From Porcincola intestinalis (GTDB taxonomy: Bacteria; Bacillota; Clostridia; Lachnospirales; Lachnospiraceae), in assembly GCF_009696445.1 (NCBI RefSeq), contig NZ_VULZ01000002.1:248001-312000 (forward strand): a stretch of DNA of 64,000 nt, written 5' to 3'. This document shows, piece by piece, positions 44,435 through 54,166 of the stretch; the stretch's first letter is position 1, and each line of letters opens with the position of its first letter. The notes beneath the pieces are model-generated. The model did no database searches, was not told the DNA's origin, and saw nothing but the letters and a program-made list of their open reading frames with translations. Both the position numbers and the translations under genes were made by a program.

Positions 44435-46213
44435 TTACCCATATACCGGTCCGTAATACTCACAAGCCCTTATATCTGCACCAACGCTTCCTTTATCACC
44501 GAAAGCTCCCCATACATGAGGTCTAAAAATCCTGTCCTCGCTCACATTATGCATAGTCACTGGGATCCGGAGCATTGCACAAAGTGTGATCAGATCCGCC
44601 CCAATATGCCCGTACGTCCATGCTCCATGGTTTGCGCCCCATTCCGACATCATCGTATACGTATCACTGAAAGCACCTTTCCCAGTCAAACGCGGTGCGA
44701 AAAATGTGCTTGGCCATGTCCTGTCTGTTCTCTTGTTTATCTTGTCAAAAACATCAGTCGGCATAACAACTGTGTTACCCTCAGCAATTTGAAGAGTTGG
44801 TCCTATGCCATCTACCAGGTTCAGTCTTGCCATCGTGACAGGCATCTCTACGTTTGTGAGAAAATGTGACGAAAAGCCTCCTCCCCGGAACTCTGTAAGG
44901 CTTGCCGGGCACCAGTCTGTCATCTTCAGGCAGTTTTTCTCATCCTCCTCCGTGACTTTCCACCATTTCTTCATGGCTGGCTTTCCCTCTTCATCGATGC
45001 TTGCACCGCAGCCATCGAGACATGTAGAGCCTGAATTGATCAAATGAATAAACCCATTTTCAGCCTTGCCTGTTGGGTCCCATCCGGTTACACGCTTCAA
45101 AGCTGAGGGACTCCAGTAGCACCTGACATCGGAGAATCCTGCTGCCTGGCCTGTCAGAAGGTTTTCAAAAAGCATGGCTATTCCATTATTGTTATCCCCT
45201 TCTGTAGCAAAAACAGCAGGCTGTCTGATCCCATTCCAGTCGAAAGTAGAATTCAGAATCGCCTCTGTGAAATCTGCATTTGGTTTCCAGTCTGTCCATG
45301 CACGCTGCCCCTGAAATCCAGCAAATACTGCATTCTTCCCAAGTGCCTCTTCCTTCCACTTTCCGTCATCCAGCTGTGCAAGCTTTGGATTGCCAAACAT
45401 GATGTCCCTTATAACAAGCGTCATTTTAGCAATAAATTTCCATTCTTCTTCCTTCTGCTCATCTGTATGTTTCAATTGAGGCAAATTTTTATCAAATCCC
45501 TCCGGGCAGTTTGCCTTGATCCAGGAAAGAGCCTTCTCATATTCCTTGTGATCGTAAATCCCATACTCGATTCGCCTCAGAATTTCCGTCATATCAACCC
45601 ATTCCGGCCGGATCCCCAGATAGTGAATCAGAAACTTTGGGTCTATAAACGATCCCATGATTCCCATAGACACGCCGCCAAAGCCGACATATGATTTGTT
45701 TCTCATCTCACCGACAGCGATGGAGCACTGCGCAAAGCGGAGAATCTTTTCGGCAACATCTGCAGGAATGGAATCATCTTCCATGTCCTGAACATCCCTG
45801 CCATAAATTGAAAATACCGGAATTCCAACTTCATTGTGAGCAGATAATGCCGATGCAAGATATACTGCACCCGGGCGCTCCGTTCCGTTAAATCCCCATA
45901 TGGCCTTGATGGTAAGCGGGTCGATATCAATGGTTTCCATAGGATAGCACCAGCTCGGCGTCACAGAAAGCGTGGCGACAACATTCGCCCTGCGAAATTT
46001 TTCCTGACATCTGGCCGCTTCTTCGCTTCCGGATATACTTGTGTCAGCAATCACGCACTTTGCCCGTGTTCCATCCGAATAAAAAGCATGTTCCGAGATC
46101 AGCTTCATGGCCGCCTGTGCCATTGAGGCAGTTTTCCCCTCGAGTTCATCCCGTATCCCAAGTCTTCTGGCATCAATAATCGGTCTGATTCCAATTACTG
46201 GATATGATTTCAT
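44435..46213 (-). CDS. fucI: L-fucose isomerase
   Basis: Converts L-fucose to L-fuculose (also D-arabinose to D-ribulose); Mn-dependent cytosolic hexamer in the known family. From ATG 46213 the protein is 592 aa, matching FucI length, and starts MKSYPVIGIRPIIDARRLGI; upstream frame extension is ignored because GAGG lies just before this ATG. Landmarks are GTERPGAVYLASALSAHNE, the metal-site Glu in VFATEGDNNNGIAM, and C-terminal GANHGAWTYGHIGADLITL. It follows the epimerase gene by 22 bases in the fucoside operon. Fuculose kinase and aldolase genes are not seen here. Confidence 0.95.
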   Translation of the reverse strand: MKSYPVIGIRPIIDARRLGIRDELEGKTASMAQAAMKLISEHAFYSDGTRAKCVIADTSISGSEEAARCQEKFRRANVVATLSVTPSWCYPMETIDIDPLTIKAIWGFNGTERPGAVYLASALSAHNEVGIPVFSIYGRDVQDMEDDSIPADVAEKILRFAQCSIAVGEMRNKSYVGFGGVSMGIMGSFIDPKFLIHYLGIRPEWVDMTEILRRIEYGIYDHKEYEKALSWIKANCPEGFDKNLPQLKHTDEQKEEEWKFIAKMTLVIRDIMFGNPKLAQLDDGKWKEEALGKNAVFAGFQGQRAWTDWKPNADFTEAILNSTFDWNGIRQPAVFATEGDNNNGIAMLFENLLTGQAAGFSDVRCYWSPSALKRVTGWDPTGKAENGFIHLINSGSTCLDGCGASIDEEGKPAMKKWWKVTEEDEKNCLKMTDWCPASLTEFRGGGFSSHFLTNVEMPVTMARLNLVDGIGPTLQIAEGNTVVMPTDVFDKINKRTDRTWPSTFFAPRLTGKGAFSDTYTMMSEWGANHGAWTYGHIGADLITLCAMLRIPVTMHNVSEDRIFRPHVWGAFGDKGSVGADIRACEYYGPVYG

Positions 46214-46235
46214 CCCCTGACACCTCGCTTTCCAG

Positions 46236-47138
46236 TCAAGCCTTATATGATCTGCTGTAGTCTGAATAAGGTCCACTAAACACATAGCGAAGGTACGCGA
46301 CAGAATTCTTCGCATCTGTATCCAGTCTGTTTTCATCGGCATGATGGCTCAAATCACGCCAGATCTTAATATCTGAACCGACAGTCCCTCCCTCCTGAAC
46401 AAAGGGCTCCATCACCACCGTTTTGTCATAGCCAATATCCCTGAGTGCTTCGCCAATCCGATACCAGTCCAGTCCACCTTTCCCTGGAAGCCTGCGGTTA
46501 TTTTCCCCTACATGAAAATGTCCAAGCTGCTTTCCTGCGAGTCGTATCGCACCGCACATATCATCTTCTTCAATATTCATATGGAAAGTGTCCAGCATGA
46601 TCTTTACAGAGGGTACATCTACTTGATCTACAAACCTTCTGCACTCCTCACATGTATTAAGCAGATACCCCTCGAATCGATTCAGCACTTCAAGGCAGAA
46701 ATCGATTCCCCTGTCAAAGGCTTCTTTTCCGACAGTCCGGACATTTCGTACACTCGCTACCCAGTCCCCCTCTTTGTCAATTTTTTTTGAATAATCAACC
46801 GGCCAGTAAGAATAGATTCCTCCTCCAATCGTATGAATATTCAATATTTCAAGTTTTCGAAGAAGATCAGAATAAAACGCAATGGCATGTTTCTGTATAT
46901 CAGGATCCTGACTTCCGAGGTTTTCAGAAGCCCCTGGCCCATATCCAGCAGTCAGCACCACCCCTTCATCTTCAGCCATACGTCTGAATTCGCGCAGTTG
47001 TTCATCCGACATCTGTTTCAGAATGGCGCAGGATATTTCAAGCGTATCAAATCCGAGCTTCTTTACCTTTTTCACATACTTCGTCTGGTCGCAGTTCCAT
47101 TCCTTCTCCCAATAAGCAAAATATATCCCGTATCTCAT
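46236..47138 (-). CDS. D-tagatose/D-psicose 3-epimerase-family sugar isomerase
   Basis: TIM-barrel ketose epimerase of the AP-endonuclease-2 superfamily, 300 aa. The four metal-site residues of D-tagatose/D-psicose 3-epimerases are in place: Glu in LEVLNRFEG, Asp in IMLDTFHMNIEED, His in GHFHVGENNRRLPG and Glu in VVMEPFVQEGG. Further family segments are GSDIKIWRDLS and the N-terminal AYWEKEWN. Between a fucosidase and FucI, it may interconvert fuculose, tagatose or rare ketoses produced from host glycans; the natural substrate is unknown. RBS AAGGGGAG before the ATG. Confidence 0.88.
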   Translation of the reverse strand: MRYGIYFAYWEKEWNCDQTKYVKKVKKLGFDTLEISCAILKQMSDEQLREFRRMAEDEGVVLTAGYGPGASENLGSQDPDIQKHAIAFYSDLLRKLEILNIHTIGGGIYSYWPVDYSKKIDKEGDWVASVRNVRTVGKEAFDRGIDFCLEVLNRFEGYLLNTCEECRRFVDQVDVPSVKIMLDTFHMNIEEDDMCGAIRLAGKQLGHFHVGENNRRLPGKGGLDWYRIGEALRDIGYDKTVVMEPFVQEGGTVGSDIKIWRDLSHHADENRLDTDAKNSVAYLRYVFSGPYSDYSRSYKA

Positions 47139-47159
47139 GTGCTCCCCTTCCGAACAAGT

Positions 47160-49202
47160 TTAATTCTGAAGTCTAATCATTTTTACAATTTCAAGATGAG
47201 GTATGGTAATCGTCATCTTTCCGTCCGATGCCTCACACGGAAGTTCCTCTCCTTCCGGCAGACTCACAGCTTTTACATATGCAGTCGGTATGGTGATATG
47301 AATATGATCAACAGGAACAACCGGTGGCTCCTCCTGTTCATTGATCACTGCCAGATAGTCCTTTCCTTCTTTTATCCAGTGAAGTGTTTCCACATATTTC
47401 GGAGCGTCCGATTCCAGTGACAGACTTCCGGCAAGTTTTTTAACCATCCTGAAGAAAACTAGCCTGCTCATATAGGGTTTCGAAAGTTCGATCGGAGCCG
47501 CCGTCCATATGATACGGCCATGTTCGAGTTTCTTCTCGATGGCGGCAGGGTGATCTGTATAAATTCCGGGCGGGTTTGAATGAATCGCCGCAAACCGACC
47601 AGTCCCAGTCATTGTATATGGCAGCGTTAGTTTTGCCAGTATGGTCAGATCTGTCGGGTTCTCAATCTCAACTGTTGTCTGCCTCATTGGAACTGTCAAC
47701 GGAGCCAGATGACTGAATCCTTCAAAGTACTGCATTCCTGCTTCCGTCGGGCTCATATAGGTAAAAGTATGCTCCGTACGCCCAGTTACTCTGACTCCGA
47801 GAAGCTTCTGCAGACGTTTGCTTCCGATCGGCCCACTGATCAGAAGATTTCCACCTCTCAGAAGATACCTTTCAATTGCATCCATCTCTTCCGCACGGAT
47901 ATGGGAAACATGAGAAAGGATCAGTACTTTTGATGGATCGTCTGCAATATTCCTGGATCCAATAACTGAAAACGGAATGTTTTCTGCCCTCAGTATGGAC
48001 GCTGCAGATACCGGAGCATCCAGATACACACCAGGCTCGTGCAAATGTTCACTGATCTCTTTCCCTGTCTCATCCGGTGAGTATTTAGCATGAGATGCCA
48101 ACCAGATGGAGACATCATGTATCATCTTCCCACCGACATACGGCTCATATTGTGAAGTTTTCTGGTATATTTCCTTCATTGTCCTGTGATAGACATCCGG
48201 AACAATAGAGCCATCCGGATTGATGGCATCTACCAGCAGGAATGCCCCATTATGAACCAGCGCCGTGATTACATGAAGAAATAGCTCATCCCTAGTTTTT
48301 GTTGTCGTATGATAAGTCAATTCGGGGTCACACCGCGAAGTATGGTAAACAAATGGAAGACGAGGAGAAACATTCTGATAATATTTATTTATGAATGTCT
48401 GTTGCAAAAACCCTCCATAATAATCACCGCTTGCTACATCTGACGCATCCATCAGCTCTTCAGAAACGCCATCGGACCACGGCATTGTGATCCTTGAAAA
48501 CTGATGTTCCACTATTACATTCGGGCGTATTTCTTTCACTGCTTGTGTAGATGCCTTGGCAAAATCTGTCATCCACTGATCTCTCCGGTATGCATATTCC
48601 AGAAAATCCGGGTTGTTCCAGTCGATCATGCGCGGCAGTTCCTTTCCTGTCTCTTTGAAATATCTTTCACGGCAGGAAGGGCAGAAGCAGATATCCGGCC
48701 AGAACGGCATATCAAGAAATATTCCATCGAATTCATAATTCTGGCATAATTCCTGAAGGCTCTCACGAACATATTCCCGATACTCCGGATTGTTCGGGCA
48801 GACAATACCGTATCTTCCTGTTCGAAAATTTGATAGATTTCTGTATTCCCTGAAGCATTTTCCATCCGCACAGACCATCCTCCATGATAAATGGTGCTCG
48901 TAAGCCCAGTTATCAAATATCTGCGAATAATATGCAACAACCTTGATTCCTTTTTCATGGCACTTCTGAACCATGTCTCCGAAGAAATCATATCCTTTCA
49001 GATTTTTATGCATCTCTCCGATTCTGGTTGGATAGTAACACAAGCCAGTATGCGGTTTTGCCTTGACCATCGCTGCCTGAATACCAGCATCTTTTAACGC
49101 ATCCACATACTCTTCCGTATTTAGATGACTCAAGTAAACCGGATTGTCATCTGCTATGTGCATGTCCATCAAATTCCTTCTGTAATTTCCGTCTGTCCAC
49201 AT
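47160..49202 (-). CDS. Glycoside hydrolase, GH151-like (putative alpha-L-fucosidase)
   Basis: Cytoplasmic 680-aa enzyme without signal peptide. The N-terminal TIM-barrel region resembles the hypothetical glycosyl hydrolase 6 domain (GIKVVAYYSQIFDNWAYEHH, FDGIFLDMPFW with an acidic residue as possible nucleophile, FCPSCRERYFKETGKELP). A beta-galactosidase-trimerisation-like domain (VLILSHVSHIRAEEMDAI, LLISGP) and a C-terminal beta domain follow. Proteins with this layout include GH151 alpha-L-fucosidases. FucI next door supports fucosidase action on imported fucosylated glycans. Beta-galactosidase-like activity is the main alternative. Confidence 0.7.
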   Translation of the reverse strand: MWTDGNYRRNLMDMHIADDNPVYLSHLNTEEYVDALKDAGIQAAMVKAKPHTGLCYYPTRIGEMHKNLKGYDFFGDMVQKCHEKGIKVVAYYSQIFDNWAYEHHLSWRMVCADGKCFREYRNLSNFRTGRYGIVCPNNPEYREYVRESLQELCQNYEFDGIFLDMPFWPDICFCPSCRERYFKETGKELPRMIDWNNPDFLEYAYRRDQWMTDFAKASTQAVKEIRPNVIVEHQFSRITMPWSDGVSEELMDASDVASGDYYGGFLQQTFINKYYQNVSPRLPFVYHTSRCDPELTYHTTTKTRDELFLHVITALVHNGAFLLVDAINPDGSIVPDVYHRTMKEIYQKTSQYEPYVGGKMIHDVSIWLASHAKYSPDETGKEISEHLHEPGVYLDAPVSAASILRAENIPFSVIGSRNIADDPSKVLILSHVSHIRAEEMDAIERYLLRGGNLLISGPIGSKRLQKLLGVRVTGRTEHTFTYMSPTEAGMQYFEGFSHLAPLTVPMRQTTVEIENPTDLTILAKLTLPYTMTGTGRFAAIHSNPPGIYTDHPAAIEKKLEHGRIIWTAAPIELSKPYMSRLVFFRMVKKLAGSLSLESDAPKYVETLHWIKEGKDYLAVINEQEEPPVVPVDHIHITIPTAYVKAVSLPEGEELPCEASDGKMTITIPHLEIVKMIRLQN

Positions 49203-49205
49203 ATG

Positions 49206-50135
49206 TCAGTTAACCTCTTTGTTGTCATGATTAAACACACTCATGTTTTCCTGTTCGATGTTTACCGTGTGTTCAATGAAATAACTTGGGCTGACACCTA
49301 AATATCTCTTGAATGCCTTACTAAACACAAATATGTTCGAATATCCCAGCTTCTGTGCGATCTCTGTTATATTCTCCTTTCCACTCAAGAGAAGTTTCTG
49401 TGCTTTCTCCATTCGCATCATAATAATATACTGATGCAGCGATACCCCCAGGCATTCACTGAAGCTCTTCGTAAGATAATTTGGCGAAACTCCAATATGA
49501 AATGCGATTTCATCGTTGCTTAACTCTTCATCCACCGGTACTGAATTCAGAAAATTGACCGTCTTTTCCACAAGTGCCCAAGCCTTTTTGTTTTTCAATT
49601 CGTCCATCTTTTCCGGCTCTGCAGAGCGCAGTGTCATGGCTAGAATCATCCTGCAATACTGCTTGAGAAAATATTCTCTCCCTTCTCTGTGGTCCATGAA
49701 CTCCGCGCGCATCATCAAATATTGATGCATAAACTCCTGTCTCAATTCCTCGCTGAAGTGAGAAATCACCGCCTCGTTCTTCATTAGAAGTTCCTTCTGC
49801 GGTACGATGTTCTCATCCTCGCTTCCGAGAATATCGTGATTCGGAATAGCAGTTCTTCGTTTATCCTCATAGAAATCAAAGTGAAAAATATACTGCGTCA
49901 GAAGCTGCTGATCCCGCTGTATAATCATATGGGTGAGCAATGGAGGAAAAAGGATGACGTCCCCGGCTGTCAGAGTATGGCTTACGCCTCCGATAATAAA
50001 ATCAGCACTTCCTGAGACAAGATACGTGAAAACATGATCCAGGTCTCTCCACTTCCCAGTAAGACCATAGGTTTTCTTTACTCTCATCATCCGAATATAA
50101 GGATCGATGTCTCTGATTTCTTCGTAGGTCAACAA
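49206..50135 (-). CDS. AraC-family regulator of the fucoside operon
   Basis: 309-aa regulator. The N-terminal cupin-like sensor (SADFIIGGVSHTLTAGDVIL, FPPLLTHMII) is followed by two HTHs at the C-terminus (ELSNDEIAFHIGVSPNYLTK; ENITEIAQKLGYSNIFVFSKA) and the family end KRYLGVSPSYF. It is embedded between permease and hydrolase genes. The start is a TTG at 50135, 5-6 bases after GGAGAG; a second TTG follows at once. It probably activates the operon from the inverted repeat AGTGAAC-N17-GTTCACT at 53485-53515, in response to a fucosyl or related sugar. Confidence 0.87.
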   Translation of the reverse strand: MLTYEEIRDIDPYIRMMRVKKTYGLTGKWRDLDHVFTYLVSGSADFIIGGVSHTLTAGDVILFPPLLTHMIIQRDQQLLTQYIFHFDFYEDKRRTAIPNHDILGSEDENIVPQKELLMKNEAVISHFSEELRQEFMHQYLMMRAEFMDHREGREYFLKQYCRMILAMTLRSAEPEKMDELKNKKAWALVEKTVNFLNSVPVDEELSNDEIAFHIGVSPNYLTKSFSECLGVSLHQYIIMMRMEKAQKLLLSGKENITEIAQKLGYSNIFVFSKAFKRYLGVSPSYFIEHTVNIEQENMSVFNHDNKEVN

Positions 50136-50145
50136 TTTTCTCTCC

Positions 50146-50985
50146 TTATCCTTTGACTGCTCCTGCCATCATCCCATGCATAATCTGGTTATAGAAGAAA
50201 AGATAAATCACCAGCACCGGAAATGTTGCCATCGCCAGGCCGGAAAGAAGCAAGGTATAGCTCTTCATGTACTGGGATGTGAAATACGTCAGCCCAATCT
50301 GGATAGTTTTCAGCTCCTCTTTGCTGATCAGAACCTGCGCAAACGCGAACTCATTCCATACGTGCATGAAGGTCAAAATAACAACTGTTGAAATGATTGG
50401 CTTGCAGATCGGGAAAATAACCTTCCACATGGTCTGCCAGAGGTTTGCACCATCAATTGCCGCCGCATCTTCTAGTTCCGTGGAAAGTCCTCTCAAGTAC
50501 CCATCAATCAGAAAAACAGACGTCGGCAGTTCCATCATCACATATACCGGAATCAATGAGACTCTTGTATTCAGAATTCCGATTTTTTTCTCCTGGATGA
50601 AAATTGGCACAATCAGTGCATAGATCGGAATCATCATCGACGCAAGAAGCAGTCCAAATATGATTCCTCTTCCCTTGAATCTATATCTGGAGAGAAGATA
50701 CCCCATAATAAATGAAATAAAGAGAACAAGGATTAGTGACACAATGCTGTTATAAGCTGTATTGAATAAAAACGTTCCAAAATGGGCTTTTTTGAACGCC
50801 TCCACATAGTTGCTGAACATCGGATGCAGTGGAAGTGACATGGGATTGACTGCAAACTCCTGGTCTGTCTTGAGCGAAGAGTATATAAGCCAGACCACCG
50901 GGTAGATACATGACAGCGACAAAAACATAATCGGGATATTTACAAGAAGATTCCATCCTGCATTCTTGGCTTTTTTCTTACTCAT
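50146..50985 (-). CDS. Carbohydrate ABC importer permease (MalG type)
   Basis: CUT1-family permease, 279 aa, six helices. The EAA loop is visible as GLSTELEDAAAIDGANLWQT (20 residues), which contacts the ATPase, and the C-terminus ends in MHGMMAGAVKG as in the family. It overlaps the stop of the MalF-type partner by four bases. No ATPase gene is present in this operon, so a shared MsmX/MsmK-type ATPase encoded elsewhere probably powers it. Confidence 0.9.
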   Translation of the reverse strand: MSKKKAKNAGWNLLVNIPIMFLSLSCIYPVVWLIYSSLKTDQEFAVNPMSLPLHPMFSNYVEAFKKAHFGTFLFNTAYNSIVSLILVLFISFIMGYLLSRYRFKGRGIIFGLLLASMMIPIYALIVPIFIQEKKIGILNTRVSLIPVYVMMELPTSVFLIDGYLRGLSTELEDAAAIDGANLWQTMWKVIFPICKPIISTVVILTFMHVWNEFAFAQVLISKEELKTIQIGLTYFTSQYMKSYTLLLSGLAMATFPVLVIYLFFYNQIMHGMMAGAVKG

Positions 50986-51878
50986 TCGTATATCTTCCTT
51001 CTCGTCATGACAAACTGCAATGTTCCGGCTATTGCGAATGCAAAAACCAGAATCGCTACGGCAATTGCAGCTCCCATTCCAAAGTTTCCATACCTGAATG
51101 TATATTCGTAACAGTACATTGCCATCGATTCAGATGATCGTCCTGGGCCTCCATTTGTAAGAGCCACCAGATGATCGTAAATCTTCATCGTTCCGGAAGC
51201 ACACAGAATGATGCAGATCTTAAACGAGTCCCAGATCATGGGCAGCGTAATATAAATCGATTTTTTAAAACCTGTGCATCCATCCAGTTCCGCACTTTCA
51301 AAAATTTCTTCAGGAATGGCCGCGACTGCACTTAGCATGATGACCATGTACAGTCCGATATATTGCCAGATTACCGGCACAGACACCGATCTCAAAACAA
51401 TGGAAGGATCTCCCAGCCAGTTTTTCATCAATCTGGATTGCCCGGTCGCACGCAGGAATGCATTGAGCAATCCATTGTCCCCATTGTAGATAAATCTCCA
51501 TACATAACCGACAACAACCGGAGCCATTACCACTGGGAAGAAGATAACTGCCCGGTGAAATGTTTTAAAGCGCAGCCGGCGGATCGTCATCAGAAAACAA
51601 ATGACCAACGCGATTCCAACCTGCCCGAGGGTACACACCAAAGTCAAATATAAGGTATTACCGACCACAAGCCAGAAATCCGCAGTCTTAAACAATTTGA
51701 TATAATTTGCAAAACCGATAAATTTTGGTGAGCCGACTCCCTTCCACTTCGTCAGACTGTAATAAACAGAATTGGCCAACGGTCCGATCATTACAGAAAC
51801 AAATGCAATAAAGGGAATCAGAACAAGTATGTATACGAAGATTTTCTGCTTTTTTGTTCTGATCTCTCTCGTATTCAT
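50982..51878 (-). CDS. Carbohydrate ABC importer permease (MalF type)
   Basis: CUT1-family permease, 298 aa from ATG 51878, which follows GGAGG by 5 bases; an upstream ATG is not supported. About six helices and the EAA loop IPEEIFESAELDGCTGFKKS. The first helix begins KIFVYILVLIPFIAFV. It pairs with the MalG-type permease and the binding protein at 52027-53346. A hairpin at 51892-51933 lies directly before its RBS. Confidence 0.9.
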   Translation of the reverse strand: MNTREIRTKKQKIFVYILVLIPFIAFVSVMIGPLANSVYYSLTKWKGVGSPKFIGFANYIKLFKTADFWLVVGNTLYLTLVCTLGQVGIALVICFLMTIRRLRFKTFHRAVIFFPVVMAPVVVGYVWRFIYNGDNGLLNAFLRATGQSRLMKNWLGDPSIVLRSVSVPVIWQYIGLYMVIMLSAVAAIPEEIFESAELDGCTGFKKSIYITLPMIWDSFKICIILCASGTMKIYDHLVALTNGGPGRSSESMAMYCYEYTFRYGNFGMGAAIAVAILVFAFAIAGTLQFVMTRRKIYE

Positions 51879-51891
51879 CCCAACCTCCGAG

Positions 51892-51933
51892 AAAGGGCAC
51901 ATCCATGCATGGTTCTGCATCTATGTGCCCTTT
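51892..51933 (-). promoter_or_regulatory. Intercistronic hairpin after the fucoside binding-protein gene
   Basis: Perfect 11-bp arms AAAGGGCACAT / ATGTGCCCTTT, ending a few bases before the RBS of the next permease. Position and lack of a T-run match the hairpins after the other two binding-protein genes. Confidence 0.65.
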
Positions 51934-52026
51934 TCAACCGACAATGATTACACTATCGGAATCTCTTTACATATTATCTGTTCTTTCATCCACCACATGT
52001 AAGCAAATCTGATTTACATGTTCTTA

Positions 52027-53346
52027 TCATCGACTTTCATCGAGAACATTCTGACAGTCTTCTGCCATTTGCTCCGGCGTCATGGTTCCTGCGATCAACT
52101 GCTGTGTATCTGCATAAAGTGCACCTGATCCAATCTCTGCAGGAAGGGCACAGTCAAAGATTGTATGATTCTTCATTGTCTTTGCCAGATTATAATATTC
52201 TGCAAACAGTGGCTGCAGGCTGGACATATCAAAATCATCTGCTACCTTACCCGATGAGATAAATCCCTGATTCAAAGCATCTCCAGCATAATCACCTGTT
52301 GTGACAGCCTTCAGAAATGCAAGTGCTGCGGTCAGATTGTCACCTTCGAGGTTCGAGCTGATCACATAATTCCATCCTGCTCCAGATGCGGTGTCTTCCT
52401 TGGTTCCTGGTTCACCCTCAACCGCAGGCATCAGCCCGCAGTGCGTTGCAGAAAGAACATCGGCCGGTGCCTTCTGAATCATCGTACCAATCGACCACGC
52501 ACCATCGAAAAACATAGCCGCCTTCTTATTGTAGTACAGGGAGAACATCTCATCCTGATTGATGGCATTCATGTCTTCATTGAAATACTGTGCAAGAGAC
52601 TGGAAATCGGTCAAAGCCTTCACAAACTGATCGTCTGTAAATTTTGCTCCTTTATCCTGTGACAGTGAATCAAACCAATCTTGGTCAATGTAGCGGTATG
52701 CGAATGTGTTAAACACGGCTGACTCAGCAAGCCACTGGTCTTTGTTGCCCATGGCAATCGGGATATAACCTGCATCCTTAAGTTTCTTGCAATCTTCCTC
52801 CAACTCCGTAAAAGTCTCCGGCCAACCATCAATGCCCACTTCATCAAATATGTCCTTGTTGTAAATTCCAATGCAGTTCGCCTGCATCTGGAACGGAACG
52901 CCCCATTCTGTACCATCAAATGTACAGTCTGTAAATGCACCGTCAATATAACTGTCACGCCACTCCTGATCCTGATCAATCAGTTTATCAGCCGGCTGAA
53001 TCAGTCCACCGTCTGCGAATGTAGGAAGCATATCTCCTTTCGTTAACCACACATCCCCCAGCTCGTTACCAGCCATCTTCGTTGTAAGCTTTTCCTGGTA
53101 ATTATCCGAATCAGTGAATTCGAAATCAATCTTGACATTCGGATTCTCTTCCATAAACTTGTTCGCTGCGTTCCAGAAAGCCTTGGACGTTCCGCCACCA
53201 TCTTCCTCCATAAAGTGGAAGAGTGAGAACTCACCTTTTAAATCACTCGTTGCCCCTCCCTCTGTTTCAGATGCAACTGCCGCAGGTGCGATCACCCCTG
53301 CGATAAGGGTTGCTGTGAGGATCCCTCTGACCATTTTTTTGTTCAT
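52027..53346 (-). CDS. Carbohydrate ABC importer substrate-binding protein (CUT1)
   Basis: Extracellular solute-binding protein of the MalE/UgpB type, 439 aa from ATG 53346 (AAAGGAGGG upstream). Signal peptide MKRG-like start MNKKMVRGILTATLIAGVIA cleaved near AVA-SE, with no lipobox Cys. Typical features include NPNVKIDFEFTDSDNY, WGVPFQMQANCIGIYNKDIF and the helix KKAAMFFDGAWSIGTM. It is the first gene of the operon and probably binds fucosylated oligosaccharides, given the fucosidase and FucI downstream. Confidence 0.9.
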   Translation of the reverse strand: MNKKMVRGILTATLIAGVIAPAAVASETEGGATSDLKGEFSLFHFMEEDGGGTSKAFWNAANKFMEENPNVKIDFEFTDSDNYQEKLTTKMAGNELGDVWLTKGDMLPTFADGGLIQPADKLIDQDQEWRDSYIDGAFTDCTFDGTEWGVPFQMQANCIGIYNKDIFDEVGIDGWPETFTELEEDCKKLKDAGYIPIAMGNKDQWLAESAVFNTFAYRYIDQDWFDSLSQDKGAKFTDDQFVKALTDFQSLAQYFNEDMNAINQDEMFSLYYNKKAAMFFDGAWSIGTMIQKAPADVLSATHCGLMPAVEGEPGTKEDTASGAGWNYVISSNLEGDNLTAALAFLKAVTTGDYAGDALNQGFISSGKVADDFDMSSLQPLFAEYYNLAKTMKNHTIFDCALPAEIGSGALYADTQQLIAGTMTPEQMAEDCQNVLDESR

Positions 53347-53428
53347 ATTTTCCCTCCTTTGTTTGTTTCTATTCGGCGTTAATGCCAAACATAAATGAAA
53401 GTTCTGTTTAAATATTCTATAATATTGC

Positions 53429-53456
53429 ATTATATAGACTCATTATTTCTCTTTAA
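53429..53456 (-). promoter_or_regulatory. Fucoside-operon promoter
   Basis: Minus strand: -35 TTAAAG (53451-53456), 16-base spacer, -10 TATAAT (53429-53434). The weak -35 suits an activator-dependent promoter. Confidence 0.5.
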
Positions 53457-53484
53457 TTCGTTATTTTACCCATAATATACTTAT

Positions 53485-53515
53485 AGTGAACTCGTTTGTA
53501 CATGTCATGTTCACT
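53485..53515. promoter_or_regulatory. Candidate AraC-type activator site
   Basis: AGTGAAC-N17-GTTCACT, 7-bp perfect arms, ~29 bases upstream of the -35 of the fucoside operon, where an activator would bind. Confidence 0.5.
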
Positions 53516-53569
53516 CTTTATTTATCATTTTCTACTCTTTTTCTCACGTCACTTATTCCGACTTTGGAC

Positions 53570-53632
53570 TTATCCCGAATTTTTGCGGCAAAGCGCTTCC
53601 TTTTAGGAAAAACATCAAAAAGTCGGGATAAC
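53570..53632. promoter_or_regulatory. Distant inverted repeat TTATCCCGA / TCGGGATAA
   Basis: Nine-base arms about 45 bases apart, in front of the decayed plus-strand frame. It encloses AAGCGCTT, an 8-bp palindrome like the core of LacI-family sites. Confidence 0.4.
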
Positions 53633-54166
53633 TTTCTATAATGGAGTTTATCGATTCTAAAAAAGGAGCTTCGTTATGGAGAAAGATATTTTATCTATTG
53701 TTTCATCTGCTAATGAACTGCTCATTAAGATATGATGGGCTGGCAGAAGCGACAATATGTGCTTGCTATAAGCGAAGTTGTTATCTGATCCTTCGTAAAT
53801 ATCAAGAAAAAAAGTTCGGACACTAATACACTATCGGAACACAGGTGGTTTTCAATATGAAACTGTCTACTCAGGAGGCATGAGTACCCACTATCATGGC
53901 AGAAGCCTCCAATTTTTTCCAATACGTAGTATCCACCGTATGGTAAAAATTTTGCAACGATAAGATATGAGTTTAATGCTTGTTAATCAGTTACTTTTTC
54001 TGTCCCCACAAGAATTCCTTTACTTTGCTGTAGTAGATGCACAGAAACCTGTTGTCGTCAGCGGTCATGTACAAAAGATAATCTTTTTATCAAGAAAGTG
54101 GTAAACGGGATCGGCATTGCCACCCAAGCGGATGAATGGTAGATATGATCTGAACAAGGTGTCAAG

